Shown: one piece after another, positions 49,352-59,541 of the stretch
Layout: each line of letters starts with the position of its first letter
Position numbering within the stretch: the stretch's first letter is position 1
Assembly: GCF_900112235.1 (NCBI RefSeq)
Contig: NZ_FOLH01000001.1
Location: 186,001 to 250,000 of the forward strand
DNA: 64,000 bases
Direction: 5' to 3'
From: Marinospirillum celere
Lineage (GTDB): Bacteria; Pseudomonadota; Gammaproteobacteria; Pseudomonadales; Halomonadaceae
The notes under the pieces: generated by a model
The model's database searches: none
Seen by the model: only the letters and a program-made list of their open reading frames with translations
What the model was told of the DNA's origin: nothing
Program-made: the position numbers and the translations under genes

Positions 49352-49924
49352 TTAGGCAACCAGACTAATTTGGCTGCCTCTTTCATAGGGTAGACGGTTG
49401 GTGGCTGCTAAATCCAAGGTTTGTTGGATGGCTTCATTGGCACTCGCAGGATTCTGGTTGCCAAGCTGGGGCTTACTCATGGCAACGGCGATAGCCATAG
49501 GACGGCGAATACCAAAGTTGAAGGTGTAGGGTAGCTTGGCCCTTTGTTGGCCTTGTTGATCGGCTCTGGAGTCTTTGGCCGTTTGATCAATTTGCGTAGC
49601 CGCTGCGAGTTCAGAATTCTGACCGGATAGTTCAAGGGTGAAATCAGGCTGGGCGTTAGCCTCTTTGCGAGCATCGGCAAGATCTTGAGGATCATCAGTT
49701 GATGAAGCTTCAAAGGCAGTGTCATCAAGCAGCTGTAAGCCACTAGGTTGTTGGTCGCTCGTTGGCTTCTCTTCAATATGAAGATGGTTTTTGGTTTCGG
49801 AAACTTCCTGATTGAGCTTAGGTGCCCTGTTGGCAGCAGCATTTTTGAGGCCACTTGCTTGCGCTGTGCCTCTGTTTTTGGCCAAAGAAGTTGAGGAGCC
49901 CGAATCTATGGAAGGAATAACCAT
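49352..49924 (-). CDS. Low-complexity hypothetical protein
   Basis: A 190-residue protein rich in Ser, Ala, Gln and Asp, probably disordered for most of its length, with a slightly more ordered C-terminal part. No signal peptide or domain recognised. It is divergent from mltC. Coding is likely but of low confidence. Confidence 0.5.
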   Translation of the reverse strand: MVIPSIDSGSSTSLAKNRGTAQASGLKNAAANRAPKLNQEVSETKNHLHIEEKPTSDQQPSGLQLLDDTAFEASSTDDPQDLADARKEANAQPDFTLELSGQNSELAAATQIDQTAKDSRADQQGQQRAKLPYTFNFGIRRPMAIAVAMSKPQLGNQNPASANEAIQQTLDLAATNRLPYERGSQISLVA

Positions 49925-50039
49925 ATCAAAACCTTTATGAAGGTCAGTCTACTTGCTTGCTGACTGTCAATTTAAACGCGCTTTGTTAAGATTATAGACT
50001 TATTTTCTCACTCAACCTAGTGAGTTAAGCCAAGATCTC

Positions 50040-50067
50040 TTTTACCCTGAGCGCTTTAGCGTATAAT
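50040..50067 (+). promoter_or_regulatory. mltC promoter
   Basis: TTTTAC (50040-50045) and a perfect TATAAT (50062-50067) separated by 16 bases, 42 bases before the mltC start. Confidence 0.55.
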
Positions 50068-50108
50068 CTGAGATATCGGCCACTATCCGGTGTTTTTCAG
50101 GGATAAAG

Positions 50109-51596
50109 ATGACTTTTTCAGTAGATTTTAATTATCTTCGCCTTCCAGCCTTACTGGCAGCTCTTATCCTTATAGCTGGTTGTCAGTCTAGTGGCCAAAC
50201 TTCAAGCCATGTATCCGTTGGTAGTGTGGTTGGACCTGATGGCCGAGAGCGCCCACAAGCTCGGCCTCAGCCTTTAGAAACTCCTAGTCGGCAGGTTCGT
50301 CAGCAGGAGCCCGCTCCACCACCTGCCCAACCAGGCCGTACACGTGTTGAAATCTTACCTGCCAACCCGGAACAGGGCGTGCCTCTGGGCGATGACACCG
50401 AGGTAGAAATTGACTCTTTGCAGCCCGCACCTTTGGGAAGTACCCAGAGAAGACCGAATGAGCCTGAAGCCGAAGTTAAAGAAGAGCCTGCTGAGGAGCC
50501 CTTGCCCGGCCCGATTAGTGAAATAACCTGGTTGGAACGCTATCCGAATCTGGCTCAAGACCTGCAAAATTATCAGGAAGTGATTGAACGGTTAGAAACT
50601 GAAGTCCGTCAGTATCGTGAACAGTTGGGTCGCTTGCGTGAACAGGTTCAGCGTCATTGGGGTGAAGAAGCTACCCTGGCTGCAACGGCTCACCAGTTTG
50701 TTAAATACACGGATGCTTATCAAAGTCGTGGTGCCATGGATTTTGAGGAAGGCACCATTGTTGTTGAGACAGTTGATCAGTCCAATCCACGCCAGCATCT
50801 CAAGGAAGCCATAGTAACCACCTTGTTAACTCCCTATGATGCTGATAACCCCGAGCTCTATACAGACAAGCAAATAGACTACTCAGGTCCTGCCTTGTTG
50901 GCAGGGCAGGTTCGTGATCATGAGGGAGTGCCTGTACGCTGGGAATGGCGCGCTAACCGCTATGCTGACTATCTGATTGAAAATGAAATTCAGGAAATCA
51001 GGCGTGGGGGAAAAACCATTTATCGTGTCGAAATTCCTCTAGTGGCAAATCACAATGAGATTCGTGGCCACCAATATGAAAATCTGATCAGAGATGCCAG
51101 TCGCCGTTATGATGTTGACGAAGCCCTGATCTACGCCATTATGGAAACAGAAAGTCACTTTAACCCCTATGCAATGAGCCATATTCCTGCTTATGGCCTG
51201 ATGCAGGTGGTTCCCTCAACCGCAGGGCGAGATGTTTACCAGCGCATACGCCAGCGCAATGATCAACCCAACCAAAGCACCCTGTTCAACCCAGCCGAAA
51301 ATATTGACATAGGCACTGCCTACATCACCATTTTAAGAGATATCTATTTAAAGGATATTCGTCATCCCAAGTCCAAAGAGTTGGCCATCATTTCAGCTTA
51401 CAATGGCGGGGCGGGGAATGTTTTAAGGACGTTTCACAGGGATAGAAGTCAGGCAGTAGCGGTGATTAACCAGCTTTCTCCGCAGCAGGTTTATGATCGC
51501 CTGCACCGCCAGCATCCACGCTCAGAAGCCAGAGGCTACATTAAAAAAGTGACCGAGGCTTTGGATCGCTATCGCGCCCTGGCCTCGGCCCAGTAA
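50109..51596 (+). CDS. mltC: Membrane-bound lytic murein transglycosylase C
   Basis: A lipoprotein signal ends in LIAGC. A Pro/Glu-rich linker (about 30-140) precedes the MltC N-terminal domain (FVKYTDAYQSRGAMDFEEG) and a lysozyme-like SLT domain with the catalytic Glu in IMETESHFNPYAMS (near 347), GLMQVVPSTAG and ISAYNGGAGN. It cleaves the peptidoglycan glycan chain from the outer membrane. At 495 residues it is longer than E. coli MltC (about 360) because of the linker. Confidence 0.85.
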   Translation: MTFSVDFNYLRLPALLAALILIAGCQSSGQTSSHVSVGSVVGPDGRERPQARPQPLETPSRQVRQQEPAPPPAQPGRTRVEILPANPEQGVPLGDDTEVEIDSLQPAPLGSTQRRPNEPEAEVKEEPAEEPLPGPISEITWLERYPNLAQDLQNYQEVIERLETEVRQYREQLGRLREQVQRHWGEEATLAATAHQFVKYTDAYQSRGAMDFEEGTIVVETVDQSNPRQHLKEAIVTTLLTPYDADNPELYTDKQIDYSGPALLAGQVRDHEGVPVRWEWRANRYADYLIENEIQEIRRGGKTIYRVEIPLVANHNEIRGHQYENLIRDASRRYDVDEALIYAIMETESHFNPYAMSHIPAYGLMQVVPSTAGRDVYQRIRQRNDQPNQSTLFNPAENIDIGTAYITILRDIYLKDIRHPKSKELAIISAYNGGAGNVLRTFHRDRSQAVAVINQLSPQQVYDRLHRQHPRSEARGYIKKVTEALDRYRALASAQ

Positions 51597-51622
51597 ATGA
51601 AGAGTCAGCCTGGTGGTTTGAA

Positions 51623-52123
51623 TTAATCAGCCCGCTGCTGGTCAATTCTTATTCGGTTGACTTCACGAGACGCATTATAGGCCGCTTCCATTTTAGCCGC
51701 TGCCTCGAGCTCAACACGATAAGCTGCACTGGTGTCCAGAGTAACTTCAGTGCAGTAGCTTCCTGATGCGGTGCATAACTGATTGGTAGAAGTGATCAGT
51801 TTGGCACTGACATTTTCGGCAGTGTAAACGTCTCCAGTTCTGCTAGGGCAGCGAAGGCTGCGACTGGTAAAAAACAGCTCACCACTATCAAGAGCAACCT
51901 GTGCGGTCAAAACGCAGTTACTGAGCTGCTTATCAGCTGCATCGCTAAACTGAGTCGGATCGAGAGAGAACCAGACATTATCTTGAGTTTCACCGTCCTG
52001 AAGACGCACTTGGCTTACGCTTTGGACATCCAGCTGGCTGCCGGAAGCAAGATTGATTGCATCATCAGCAATCAGTGGCATAGAGAGGCCTGTAAGAGCA
52101 ACACCTAAAATCAGTTTCTTCAT
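51623..52123 (-). CDS. Periplasmic hypothetical protein
   Basis: A 166-residue protein with a signal peptide (LILGVALTGLSMPLIA, cleavage around ADD) and four Cys that could form disulphides. No family recognised. Convergent with mltC. Confidence 0.6.
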   Translation of the reverse strand: MKKLILGVALTGLSMPLIADDAINLASGSQLDVQSVSQVRLQDGETQDNVWFSLDPTQFSDAADKQLSNCVLTAQVALDSGELFFTSRSLRCPSRTGDVYTAENVSAKLITSTNQLCTASGSYCTEVTLDTSAAYRVELEAAAKMEAAYNASREVNRIRIDQQRAD

Positions 52124-52290
52124 AATACTTACAATCCAGTTCGACGGTAGATGCTTCCAAGTATATCAGACCCGTGTCTGGGTTATTGGAGTCAAGAAGT
52201 CGCATTATAGTTTCTTGTCTGCACTTGTGAAATCTATAAGCATCTTTGATAATAAAACCTAGCAAAAAGGTCGGAAAAAAAGTGATTTTC

Positions 52291-52319
52291 TTGACAAAAA
52301 GGTATACTGTTCTTGTACA
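52291..52319 (+). promoter_or_regulatory. folE promoter
   Basis: TTGACA (52291-52296), a 17-base spacer and TGTACA (52314-52319), 39 bases before the folE start. Confidence 0.5.
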
Positions 52320-52357
52320 AAGTGGCTTTATACCTTACCAAGACCTGAGGTAACCCG

Positions 52358-52963
52358 ATGAACGCTCTAACCCAACCGAATACAATGAATCAAAACCCTG
52401 ACTCTGACATGATCCATCAAAAGCTGACCCCCCTTTATCGGGAAATCCTCAGTGACCTAGGAGAAGACCCTGACCGGGAAGGCTTGGTCGATACCCCCAA
52501 GCGAGCGGCCAAAGCCATGGAGTTTTTAACTAAGGGCTATCGCCAAACCCTGGAAGAGCTGGTCAATGGTGCTGTTTTTTCATCCGAGACAGATGAGCTG
52601 GTGATTGTTAAAGATATTGAGCTCTACTCTCTTTGTGAGCATCATCTGCTGCCATTTATTGGAAAGTGCCATATAGGCTATCTGCCGCAGGGTAAGGTCT
52701 TGGGCCTGTCAAAATTTGCGCGCATCGTGGATATGTTCTCGCGTCGTCTGCAAATTCAGGAGCAGCTAACCAAGCAAATTGCTGAAGCCGTCCAGGAAGT
52801 AACCGGTGCAGCAGGAGTGGGGGTTATTATCGAAGCCCGACACCTGTGTATGCAAATGCGTGGCGTTGAAAAGCAAAACTCTTCAATGCGTACTTCGGTG
52901 ATGCTGGGGCAGTTGCGTGCTTCCCAGAATACCCGTCAAGAATTCCTCAAGCTGCTTGACTGA
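52358..52963 (+). CDS. folE: GTP cyclohydrolase I
   Basis: A 201-residue protein with the family signatures [19 protein letters not shown] (zinc and active site, near 92-110), [19 protein letters not shown] and [11 protein letters not shown]. It converts GTP to 7,8-dihydroneopterin triphosphate, the first step of folate synthesis. It is in an operon with folX. Confidence 0.93.
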   Translation: MNALTQPNTMNQNPDSDMIHQKLTPLYREILSDLGEDPDREGLVDTPKRAAKAMEFLTKGYRQTLEELVNGAVFSSETDELVIVKDIELYSLCEHHLLPFIGKCHIGYLPQGKVLGLSKFARIVDMFSRRLQIQEQLTKQIAEAVQEVTGAAGVGVIIEARHLCMQMRGVEKQNSSMRTSVMLGQLRASQNTRQEFLKLLD

Positions 52964-52980
52964 ATAAGGAAAAAAATCTG

Positions 52981-53370
52981 ATGCCCCACAATGACCCTTA
53001 TTCACTGGCAACCATTCGCATAAAAAATCTGCGCCTGAGAACCTATATCGGTATCAAAGACGATGAAATTCAAAATCGTCAAGATGTGGTTATTAATGCA
53101 GTGATTCGTTATTCAGCCAACAGAGCAGTGCAGTTCAACAAGATAGAAGAAGCCTTGAACTATCGGACAATCACCAAACGTTTGATTGCCCATATCGAAG
53201 AAGGGCGCTTTGCACTCCTGGAGCGTTTAACCAAAGAGTTGCTGGAAATTATCATGGAATACGATCAGGTGTTGGCTGCGGAAGTGGAAGTGGACAAACC
53301 TCATGCGTTAAGATTCTCAGATTCAGTTTCAATAACTCTGAGTGCCAAACGTGAGAGTGAATCCGCTTAA
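52981..53370 (+). CDS. folX: Dihydroneopterin triphosphate 2'-epimerase
   Basis: A 129-residue FolB/FolX-fold protein. [18 protein letters not shown] and [10 protein letters not shown] match FolX more than FolB. It epimerises dihydroneopterin triphosphate and follows folE by 17 bases, as in many gammaproteobacteria. Confidence 0.85.
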   Translation: MPHNDPYSLATIRIKNLRLRTYIGIKDDEIQNRQDVVINAVIRYSANRAVQFNKIEEALNYRTITKRLIAHIEEGRFALLERLTKELLEIIMEYDQVLAAEVEVDKPHALRFSDSVSITLSAKRESESA

Positions 53371-53642
53371 TGAATAGTGAAAGTGAGCAACCTAAAGAAA
53401 CCATAACTCGTAAAAATCATAATTTATCGATAGTGGCCATTACCTTGGCGCTTTTGGGAGCCTTCCTGGCAGGTTCTCCTTTTGCATGGCTTCTGGTGCC
53501 TGCTGTTATTGCTGGGGGCTTTGCCTATAAGGGTATCAAGCGTGAACCTGAACGCTATAGCGGCATTTTGTTTGTCCTGGCTGCCTGGTTACTGAGCTTG
53601 GTTGTCGGCGGCTTACACTTGTTACTTTATATCACAAGCTAG
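53370..53642 (+). CDS. Small two-pass membrane protein
   Basis: A 90-residue protein starting at the folX stop (TAATG). It has two or three hydrophobic segments (about 20-50 and 63-88). It belongs to the folE-folX operon; function unknown. Confidence 0.65.
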   Translation: MNSESEQPKETITRKNHNLSIVAITLALLGAFLAGSPFAWLLVPAVIAGGFAYKGIKREPERYSGILFVLAAWLLSLVVGGLHLLLYITS

Positions 53643-53742
53643 ACCTACAAAAGATAAAGACTTTTTACGGGTTCTATCTCGTTGAGTCTGGCTAATTAAG
53701 ATAAACTAGGTAGCAAGTCTAGTTAATAGGAGAAATATAAAA

Positions 53743-54549
53743 ATGCGTAAACTACTCGCCGCAACAGGTTTGGCCTTAACGCCCTTAATGGCTAGTCAGG
53801 CCTATGCCTTGTCTTTGAATGTGACGGCAACCGCTGATTATTGGAATGCCAGCCCTTCTGGCGAAATTCAAGGGGTGTCAGGTGATGATCCGGTCGATGT
53901 CAAAGATGAACTGGGCTTGTCCAGTGAAGGTGTTGGCAATCTGTCCATTCAGTTTGATCATTTTATTCCTGTCGTTCCCAATCTTCGTATTACTCAAACC
54001 AATATGGAGTTCTCTGGTTCCAGGGATGAAAGTTTTACTTTCCGTGATCAAGAATTTACTGGCAATACGAGCAGTGAAATAGATCTATCCCATACTGATT
54101 TTACGGCCTACTACCGCTTTCTGGATGGTTTGACCTCCTTAGTTCCTCTGGTCTCGCTACGACTGGAAGCAGGTTTGACTGTACGAGTCTTTGACGGTGG
54201 CTTTGAAGTTACCGGTGAGGTAGATGATGGCGCTGGTAGTACTGAGTCTGAAACTGAATCGGTTAGCCTAAGTGCACCTGTACCCATGGGTTATGTCGGC
54301 GGTATTGTTAGTCTGCCAATGGGTGTTTCTGCTGGCGCGCGTATGAACTACATTGGCTACAGTGGTAATAGCCTGAGCGATGTCGATGCTTTTGTTAACT
54401 ATGAGTATCGGGGACTGCCTTTGGTGACTCCAGGTGTAACCGCTGGCTACCGGACTTTCAGTCTTGAGTTGGATGATCTGGATGATACCTACGGTGATCT
54501 GACTTTCAAAGGACCTCACTTTGGGGCTTATATCCGCGCTGGTTTCTAA
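53743..54549 (+). CDS. TIGR04219-type outer membrane beta-barrel protein
   Basis: A signal peptide ending SQAYA is followed by a beta-rich protein of 268 residues that ends in Phe (YIRAGF), the outer-membrane C-terminal signature. The layout GEIQGVSGDDPVDVKDELGL, then TDFTAYYRFLDG, recalls the TIGR04219 family. Function unknown. AATAGGAG precedes the ATG. Confidence 0.75.
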   Translation: MRKLLAATGLALTPLMASQAYALSLNVTATADYWNASPSGEIQGVSGDDPVDVKDELGLSSEGVGNLSIQFDHFIPVVPNLRITQTNMEFSGSRDESFTFRDQEFTGNTSSEIDLSHTDFTAYYRFLDGLTSLVPLVSLRLEAGLTVRVFDGGFEVTGEVDDGAGSTESETESVSLSAPVPMGYVGGIVSLPMGVSAGARMNYIGYSGNSLSDVDAFVNYEYRGLPLVTPGVTAGYRTFSLELDDLDDTYGDLTFKGPHFGAYIRAGF

Positions 54550-54582
54550 CAGGCTTGGGTTAACTCCTGTGTTCGTCCCATA

Positions 54583-54618
54583 AAAAAACCGCCTCTTAAG
54601 AGAGGCGGTTTTTTTTGT
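54583..54618. terminator. Bidirectional terminator
   Basis: A near-perfect stem AACCGCCTCTT/AAGAGGCGGTT-type hairpin with A and T runs on both sides, between the convergent outer-membrane protein gene and purH. Confidence 0.85.
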
Positions 54619-54630
54619 ATCCAGAAAAGC

Positions 54631-56205
54631 TTAGTGGCGGAAGTGCCGCATGCCAGTAAAGACCATGGCAATGCCAGCTTCATTGGCTGCCTGAATCACC
54701 TCTTCGTCTCTAACTGAGCCACCAGGTTGAATAACAGCAGTAATGCCCGCTGCAGCGGCCGCATCTATACCATCGCGGAAAGGGAAGAAGGCATCTGAAG
54801 CCATTACTGAGCCTTTGACTTCCAGGTTTTCATCAGCCGCTTTGATACCGGCAATTTTGGCGGAATAAACCCGACTCATTTGGCCTGCACCGACACCTAT
54901 CGTCATGCCCTCTTTGGCATAAACAATAGCATTGGATTTCACAAATTTGGCAACCTTCCAGGCGAAAGCAAGATCTTGCAGTTCCTGCTCAGTGGGTGCG
55001 CGCTCAGTAACCACCTTGAGATCATCACGGCCAACCACGCCCAAATCCTTGTCTTGAATCAGCAGGCCACCAGTGACTCGTTTAAAGTCCATTGCCAGCT
55101 GGTGTTCACCTGGCCAGTGTTCGCTGGCATCCAAGACTCGAAGGTTTTTCTTGGTCGCTAGAATTTCCTGAGCTGCTTTATCAATTCCAGGAGCAATAAT
55201 GACTTCAGCAAACTGACGATCGACGATGGTTCGGGCAGTTAGTGCATCCAGAGAACGGTTGAAAGCCAGAATGCCACCAAAAGCACTGGTCGGATCGGTC
55301 TTGAAGGCCAGGTCATAGGCACTCTTCAAGTCTTTGGCAACAGCAACACCACAGGGGTTGGCATGCTTGACGATGACACAGGCTGGCTCGTTAAAGGCTT
55401 TGACACACTCAAAGGCAGCGTCTGTATCAGCAACATTGTTATAGGAGAGCTCTTTGCCCTGCAGTATCTGGGCGGTAGCAACGCTGGACTCGCTAGGGTT
55501 AGCTTCCACATAGAAGGCTGCTTTTTGATGAGGATTCTCGCCATAGCGCATATCCTGGCGCTTAATGAACTGGCTGTTGAAGGTGCGAGGAAAGTCTTCA
55601 TTACCTCCCTCAACCATGCGGCCCAGGTAGTTGGCAATGGCACTGTCATAGGCTGCAGTATGCTCATAGGCTTTAACAGCCAGATTAAAGCGGGTTTCTT
55701 GGCTGACACCCCCTTGGTGAGTATCCATTTCAGCCAGGAGCTGAGAGTAATCACTGGTATTGACCAGGATGCTGGTGAAGGCATGGTTCTTGGCGCAAGA
55801 ACGAACCATGGCAGGGCCACCAATATCAATATTTTCAATGGCCATTTCCAGTGTGCAGTCATCCTTGGCAATGGTTTGCTGGAAAGGATAAAGGTTGACC
55901 ACAACCAAATCGATGGGCTCTATACCCTGTTCAGCCATGACTGCATCATCCTGGCCGCGACGACCTAGAATGCCACCATGAATTTTTGGGTGTAGGGTTT
56001 TAACACGGCCATCCATCATTTCAGGGAAGCCAGTATGCTCAGATACCTCTTTGACGGGTAGCTGCTGGTCCTTGAGTAGCTTGTAGGTGCCACCGGTGGA
56101 AAGGAGTTCAACACCGCGTTCAACCAAGCCTTTAGCTAGTTCAACAATACCGGATTTATCAGAAACGCTCAGCAGAGCGCGGCGGATGGGAAGTGGGTTA
56201 GCCAT
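54631..56205 (-). CDS. purH: Bifunctional AICAR formyltransferase / IMP cyclohydrolase
   Basis: A 524-residue protein of the standard length. The N-terminal IMP cyclohydrolase domain has [17 protein letters not shown] and STGGTYKLL; the C-terminal AICAR transformylase has KHANPCGVA and the final [20 protein letters not shown]. It performs the last two steps of IMP synthesis. Last gene of the run that begins at aroQ; 27 bases after fis. Confidence 0.95.
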   Translation of the reverse strand: MANPLPIRRALLSVSDKSGIVELAKGLVERGVELLSTGGTYKLLKDQQLPVKEVSEHTGFPEMMDGRVKTLHPKIHGGILGRRGQDDAVMAEQGIEPIDLVVVNLYPFQQTIAKDDCTLEMAIENIDIGGPAMVRSCAKNHAFTSILVNTSDYSQLLAEMDTHQGGVSQETRFNLAVKAYEHTAAYDSAIANYLGRMVEGGNEDFPRTFNSQFIKRQDMRYGENPHQKAAFYVEANPSESSVATAQILQGKELSYNNVADTDAAFECVKAFNEPACVIVKHANPCGVAVAKDLKSAYDLAFKTDPTSAFGGILAFNRSLDALTARTIVDRQFAEVIIAPGIDKAAQEILATKKNLRVLDASEHWPGEHQLAMDFKRVTGGLLIQDKDLGVVGRDDLKVVTERAPTEQELQDLAFAWKVAKFVKSNAIVYAKEGMTIGVGAGQMSRVYSAKIAGIKAADENLEVKGSVMASDAFFPFRDGIDAAAAAGITAVIQPGGSVRDEEVIQAANEAGIAMVFTGMRHFRH

Positions 56206-56232
56206 AAGCCAGTTTTAGCTCCTAAAGACAGC

Positions 56233-56502
56233 TTAAATAAGATCGTATTGCTTGAGTTTTTTACGCAGGGTGCCACGGTTTAGACCCAGCAGACTGGAGG
56301 CCTGGGTCTGGTTGTTGTCGGTATAGCGCATGACGGCTTCGAGAAGGGGTGCCTCGACTTCTGTCAAAACCAGTTCATAAAGGTTATTGACTGGCTGACC
56401 GTCGAGCTGGGCAAAATAGTTGTCCAGTGCTCGGTTCACGCTTTCTCGTAAAGGGCGCTCCTGCTCAAAAGCGGGTAAGGTGGTTTTAGTTTTATCAGTC
56501 AC
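56233..56502 (-). CDS. fis: DNA-binding protein Fis
   Basis: An 89-residue protein with the Fis C-terminal helix-turn-helix ([20 protein letters not shown]) and the [18 protein letters not shown] helix. It starts with GTG at 56502. The dusB-fis order is the classical gammaproteobacterial operon. It bends DNA and modulates transcription and recombination. Confidence 0.93.
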   Translation of the reverse strand: MTDKTKTTLPAFEQERPLRESVNRALDNYFAQLDGQPVNNLYELVLTEVEAPLLEAVMRYTDNNQTQASSLLGLNRGTLRKKLKQYDLI

Positions 56503-56526
56503 TTGGTTTCAATTCTGATTGAGTGT

Positions 56527-57513
56527 TTAAGCCGTAATGGCAAGAGATGTTGTTGTTGGCTGAAAAATATCAGCCAAAAGCTCCAATTGTTCTTCAGACG
56601 TTTCCAGCAAATTGAAAGTCTTTCGCCATTGGGCAAGGCCGGCCTGCTGTAAGTACCAGCCAAAATGCTTTCTGGCAATACGTACTCCCATAAAGTCACC
56701 ATAGGTGGCATAAAGGCCCTGCAGGTGTTCGCCGATCAGTTGCTGAACGCTGATCGGGTCAGGATCTGGAAGGCGTACACCTTCTTCAAGCCAGCTTTTG
56801 ATTTGGCTGAAAATCCAGGGTCGACCCTGAGCTGCTCGTCCAATCATTACTGCGGCTGCCTGGGTGTTGTTGAAAATCCATTCGGCCTTTTGTGGCGAAT
56901 CGATATCACCATTGGCAATGACAGGAATACTCAAAGCCTGACTGACTTCGGCCAAGGTCTCATATTCAGCTTCGCCCTTGAAGCGGTCTTCGCGAGTTCG
57001 ACCGTGAAGCGTGAGTGCCTGAATTCCAGATGCTTCAGCAAGTTTGCCAATTGTAACAGCATTTTTGTATTTTGCTGACCACCCTGTGCGGATTTTTAAT
57101 GTAACCGGCACTTCTACAGCCTGGACGACGGCTTCCAGAATTTCAGCGACTAGCTTTTCATCTTTAAGCAAAGCAGAGCCAGCTGCTTTTTTACAGACTT
57201 TTTTTGCAGGGCAGCCCATATTGATATCAATGATTTGTGCGCCCAGCTCAACATTGGCCCGGGCGGCATCAGCCAGCATCTGAGGATCGCCGCCAGCAAT
57301 TTGGATCATCCGTGGTTCTTGTTCATCCTGATGAGGCAATCGCAACCGTGACTTTTGGGTATGCCAGAGAGACTGGTCGGCAGTGACCATTTCAGCAACA
57401 GCCAAGCCTGCTCCCATTTTTCGGCAGAGCGCACGAAAGGGAGCATCGGTGATACCCGCCATGGGAGCTAGGACTAAGGGCGTGGCTATTTTGTAAGGAC
57501 CAATCTGCAGCAA
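56527..57513 (-). CDS. dusB: tRNA-dihydrouridine synthase B
   Basis: A 328-residue TIM-barrel flavoprotein with LAPMAGITDAPFR at the N-terminus, the active-site Cys in INMGCPAKKVCKK and the motif TLHGRTREDR. It reduces uridine in the tRNA D-loop. Directly upstream of fis by 24 bases. Confidence 0.93.
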   Translation of the reverse strand: MLQIGPYKIATPLVLAPMAGITDAPFRALCRKMGAGLAVAEMVTADQSLWHTQKSRLRLPHQDEQEPRMIQIAGGDPQMLADAARANVELGAQIIDINMGCPAKKVCKKAAGSALLKDEKLVAEILEAVVQAVEVPVTLKIRTGWSAKYKNAVTIGKLAEASGIQALTLHGRTREDRFKGEAEYETLAEVSQALSIPVIANGDIDSPQKAEWIFNNTQAAAVMIGRAAQGRPWIFSQIKSWLEEGVRLPDPDPISVQQLIGEHLQGLYATYGDFMGVRIARKHFGWYLQQAGLAQWRKTFNLLETSEEQLELLADIFQPTTTSLAITA

Positions 57514-57524
57514 AACTGGGTTAC

Positions 57525-58553
57525 CTAGGGTGTCAAAGGATGAATCCGCGCATTTTGCACATAGGTTGAAGGACGATCAACCTCTACTTTTGCTGAAATG
57601 CGCGAGGCTGCAGGAACCTCGCTGGTGTCTGTTTGTATTTGCTGTGCAGAAACTTCTTGCGTGGCAATCACTTGACGGCTGAGGTTAAGTAGATCGACTT
57701 GCAGGTCGGGAAGCTGCTGGGAAGTGCTACTGGTGTTCTTTAGTTGAAAATGAATATCCATTTTCTGAGGGCTGGTCGATGGGGAAATTCTGACTTCCTC
57801 AGCAATAAAAATGGCTGAGGCCTCAGGCGTAAAGACCAACCAGGCGGTCAGGCTGGCGATACTGGCCAAGAGCACAGCCGCCAGGGCGGCAAGGTATTTT
57901 TTTGCAAACAAAGGATTGTCTTTGAAAGCCAAAGCGGGGCCTTTTTTCTTGTTGGCCGGGACTTCTCGTTGGTCGGTTACCAGCTCTTCACTTTCATCTA
58001 CCAGCTCTTCACTTTCATCTTCATCTGGCAGGGTTGCTACCAAGCCAGTCTCTGCGACAGCTTCATCGCCGGATGCAGACTCTTCATCAGCGGCAAGGTC
58101 GGGATCATAGAGGGCTGTCTCCAGCTCAGCTTCAAAAGCACGCAGTTCTGCATCCATCTCTCGTTCACTGGGTTCAGCATCTTCTGCAAAGGCCAGTTGA
58201 TCCAGGTCCAGCTCAGTATCCTGCTCATCTTCAGGCATAGGCTCTTCAGCCGCAAAGTCTTCCTCTAAGGTTGAATCCGCTTCTTCTGCAGGCTGGGCAA
58301 GGCTGTCGGTGTCTTGGGCATGATAGTGATCATGTAAGGTAGGGATGGGATCAAAAGGAGTCTGGCTGTGTTCTTCCGCTGGCTGATCGGTTCGTTCGGG
58401 AGCATTGACCTTATGAAAGCGAGCATTAAAAATTTTCATGCACTCGCCACAACGCACAGCACCATAAGCCAGTTCCAACTCTTCTTCACTGACTTCATAG
58501 ACAGAATCGCAGTGAGGGCAGCGAGTCAGTTGTTCACCGTGTTTGTTGTGCAT
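57525..58553 (-). CDS. Zinc-ribbon / DUF3426 membrane protein
   Basis: The start is ATG 58553 (TTG 58562 is also in frame). The N-terminal zinc ribbon (CPHCDSVYEV, CGECMKIF) matches the MJ0042-type finger. An acidic, low-complexity middle contains a short tandem duplication (ESEELVDESEELV). One transmembrane helix (AALAAVLLASIASLTAWLVF) is followed by a C-terminal beta domain of the DUF3426 type. It lies between prmA and dusB as in related bacteria; function not known. Confidence 0.8.
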   Translation of the reverse strand: MHNKHGEQLTRCPHCDSVYEVSEEELELAYGAVRCGECMKIFNARFHKVNAPERTDQPAEEHSQTPFDPIPTLHDHYHAQDTDSLAQPAEEADSTLEEDFAAEEPMPEDEQDTELDLDQLAFAEDAEPSEREMDAELRAFEAELETALYDPDLAADEESASGDEAVAETGLVATLPDEDESEELVDESEELVTDQREVPANKKKGPALAFKDNPLFAKKYLAALAAVLLASIASLTAWLVFTPEASAIFIAEEVRISPSTSPQKMDIHFQLKNTSSTSQQLPDLQVDLLNLSRQVIATQEVSAQQIQTDTSEVPAASRISAKVEVDRPSTYVQNARIHPLTP

Positions 58554-58566
58554 TCCTGACAATCCC

Positions 58567-59478
58567 TTATTGGGTCGAGTTGCCGTTTTTGCGCTGACCG
58601 GTAATTCTTACCCATTCATCCTTGCTTTGGATGGGGTCAAGATCAAACCAGGGTTGATAGGCCTGAATAACTTCATGAGCCTGGTGTGCCAGAATACCTG
58701 AAAGAGCAAGGAGACCCTTGGGTTTGACTTTGGCAGCCAGAGTGGGCGCCAAATCAATCAGTGGGCCAGCCAGGATATTGGCAATCAGGACATCAACTTG
58801 TAGCTCTGGGCACCGTTCAGGATAATAAACGGGAAAGGCATCTTTCGCCAGACCATTTCTGGATGAATTCTGTCGACTGGCTTCCAGGGCTTGGGGGTCG
58901 ATATCTACTCCCCAGGCTTGGCTTGCACCTAGCAGTAAGCCAGCAATGCCCAAAATGCCGGAGCCGCAACCAAAGTCCAGCAGATTTTTGCCTTCAAGGT
59001 CCTGAGCATCTAACCAAGCCAGGCAGAGCGCAGTGGTTGGGTGGGTTCCTGTGCCGAAAGCCAAGCCCGGGTCCAGCATGAGATTGACGGCTTTGGGCTC
59101 AGGGGGTTGGTGCCAGCTGGGAACCACCCACAATCGCTGGCCCATTTGGATGGGTGAAAAACTATCCATCCACTCACGAATCCAGTCTTTATCTTCCAGG
59201 ATTTCCAGATGAAGTTCAGGCGCAGGTTGGTCAGGATAGGTGGCTTGCCAGCGCTGCTGAATGTCCTTTTTCATGGCTTGGGCATCCTTTTGGCCATCAT
59301 AAAGCCCAGTAATCCAGGTCGCCTGCCAGAGTGGTGTGGTGCCCCGAATGGGTTCAAAAACAGGGTTGTCTTCGGCGTCGGTCAGGGTGATTGCACAGGC
59401 ACCGGCTTCGAGCAGCCAGTCTTCCAGGATTGCGGACTGTTCAGGATTGACCAGAGTTTTGATTTGTAGCCAGGACAT
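58567..59478 (-). CDS. prmA: Ribosomal protein L11 methyltransferase
   Basis: A 303-residue protein with the PrmA motifs LDPGLAFGTGTHPTTALCL, LLDFGCGSGILGI and ANILAGPLIDLAP. It trimethylates ribosomal protein L11. It follows accC by 63 bases in the same orientation. Confidence 0.93.
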   Translation of the reverse strand: MSWLQIKTLVNPEQSAILEDWLLEAGACAITLTDAEDNPVFEPIRGTTPLWQATWITGLYDGQKDAQAMKKDIQQRWQATYPDQPAPELHLEILEDKDWIREWMDSFSPIQMGQRLWVVPSWHQPPEPKAVNLMLDPGLAFGTGTHPTTALCLAWLDAQDLEGKNLLDFGCGSGILGIAGLLLGASQAWGVDIDPQALEASRQNSSRNGLAKDAFPVYYPERCPELQVDVLIANILAGPLIDLAPTLAAKVKPKGLLALSGILAHQAHEVIQAYQPWFDLDPIQSKDEWVRITGQRKNGNSTQ

Positions 59479-59541
59479 GAGCAGCGCTACCTGATAAGCA
59501 GAAAATGAGTGGAAGGCCTTCCCTGGCCAGTACCTGAAGAC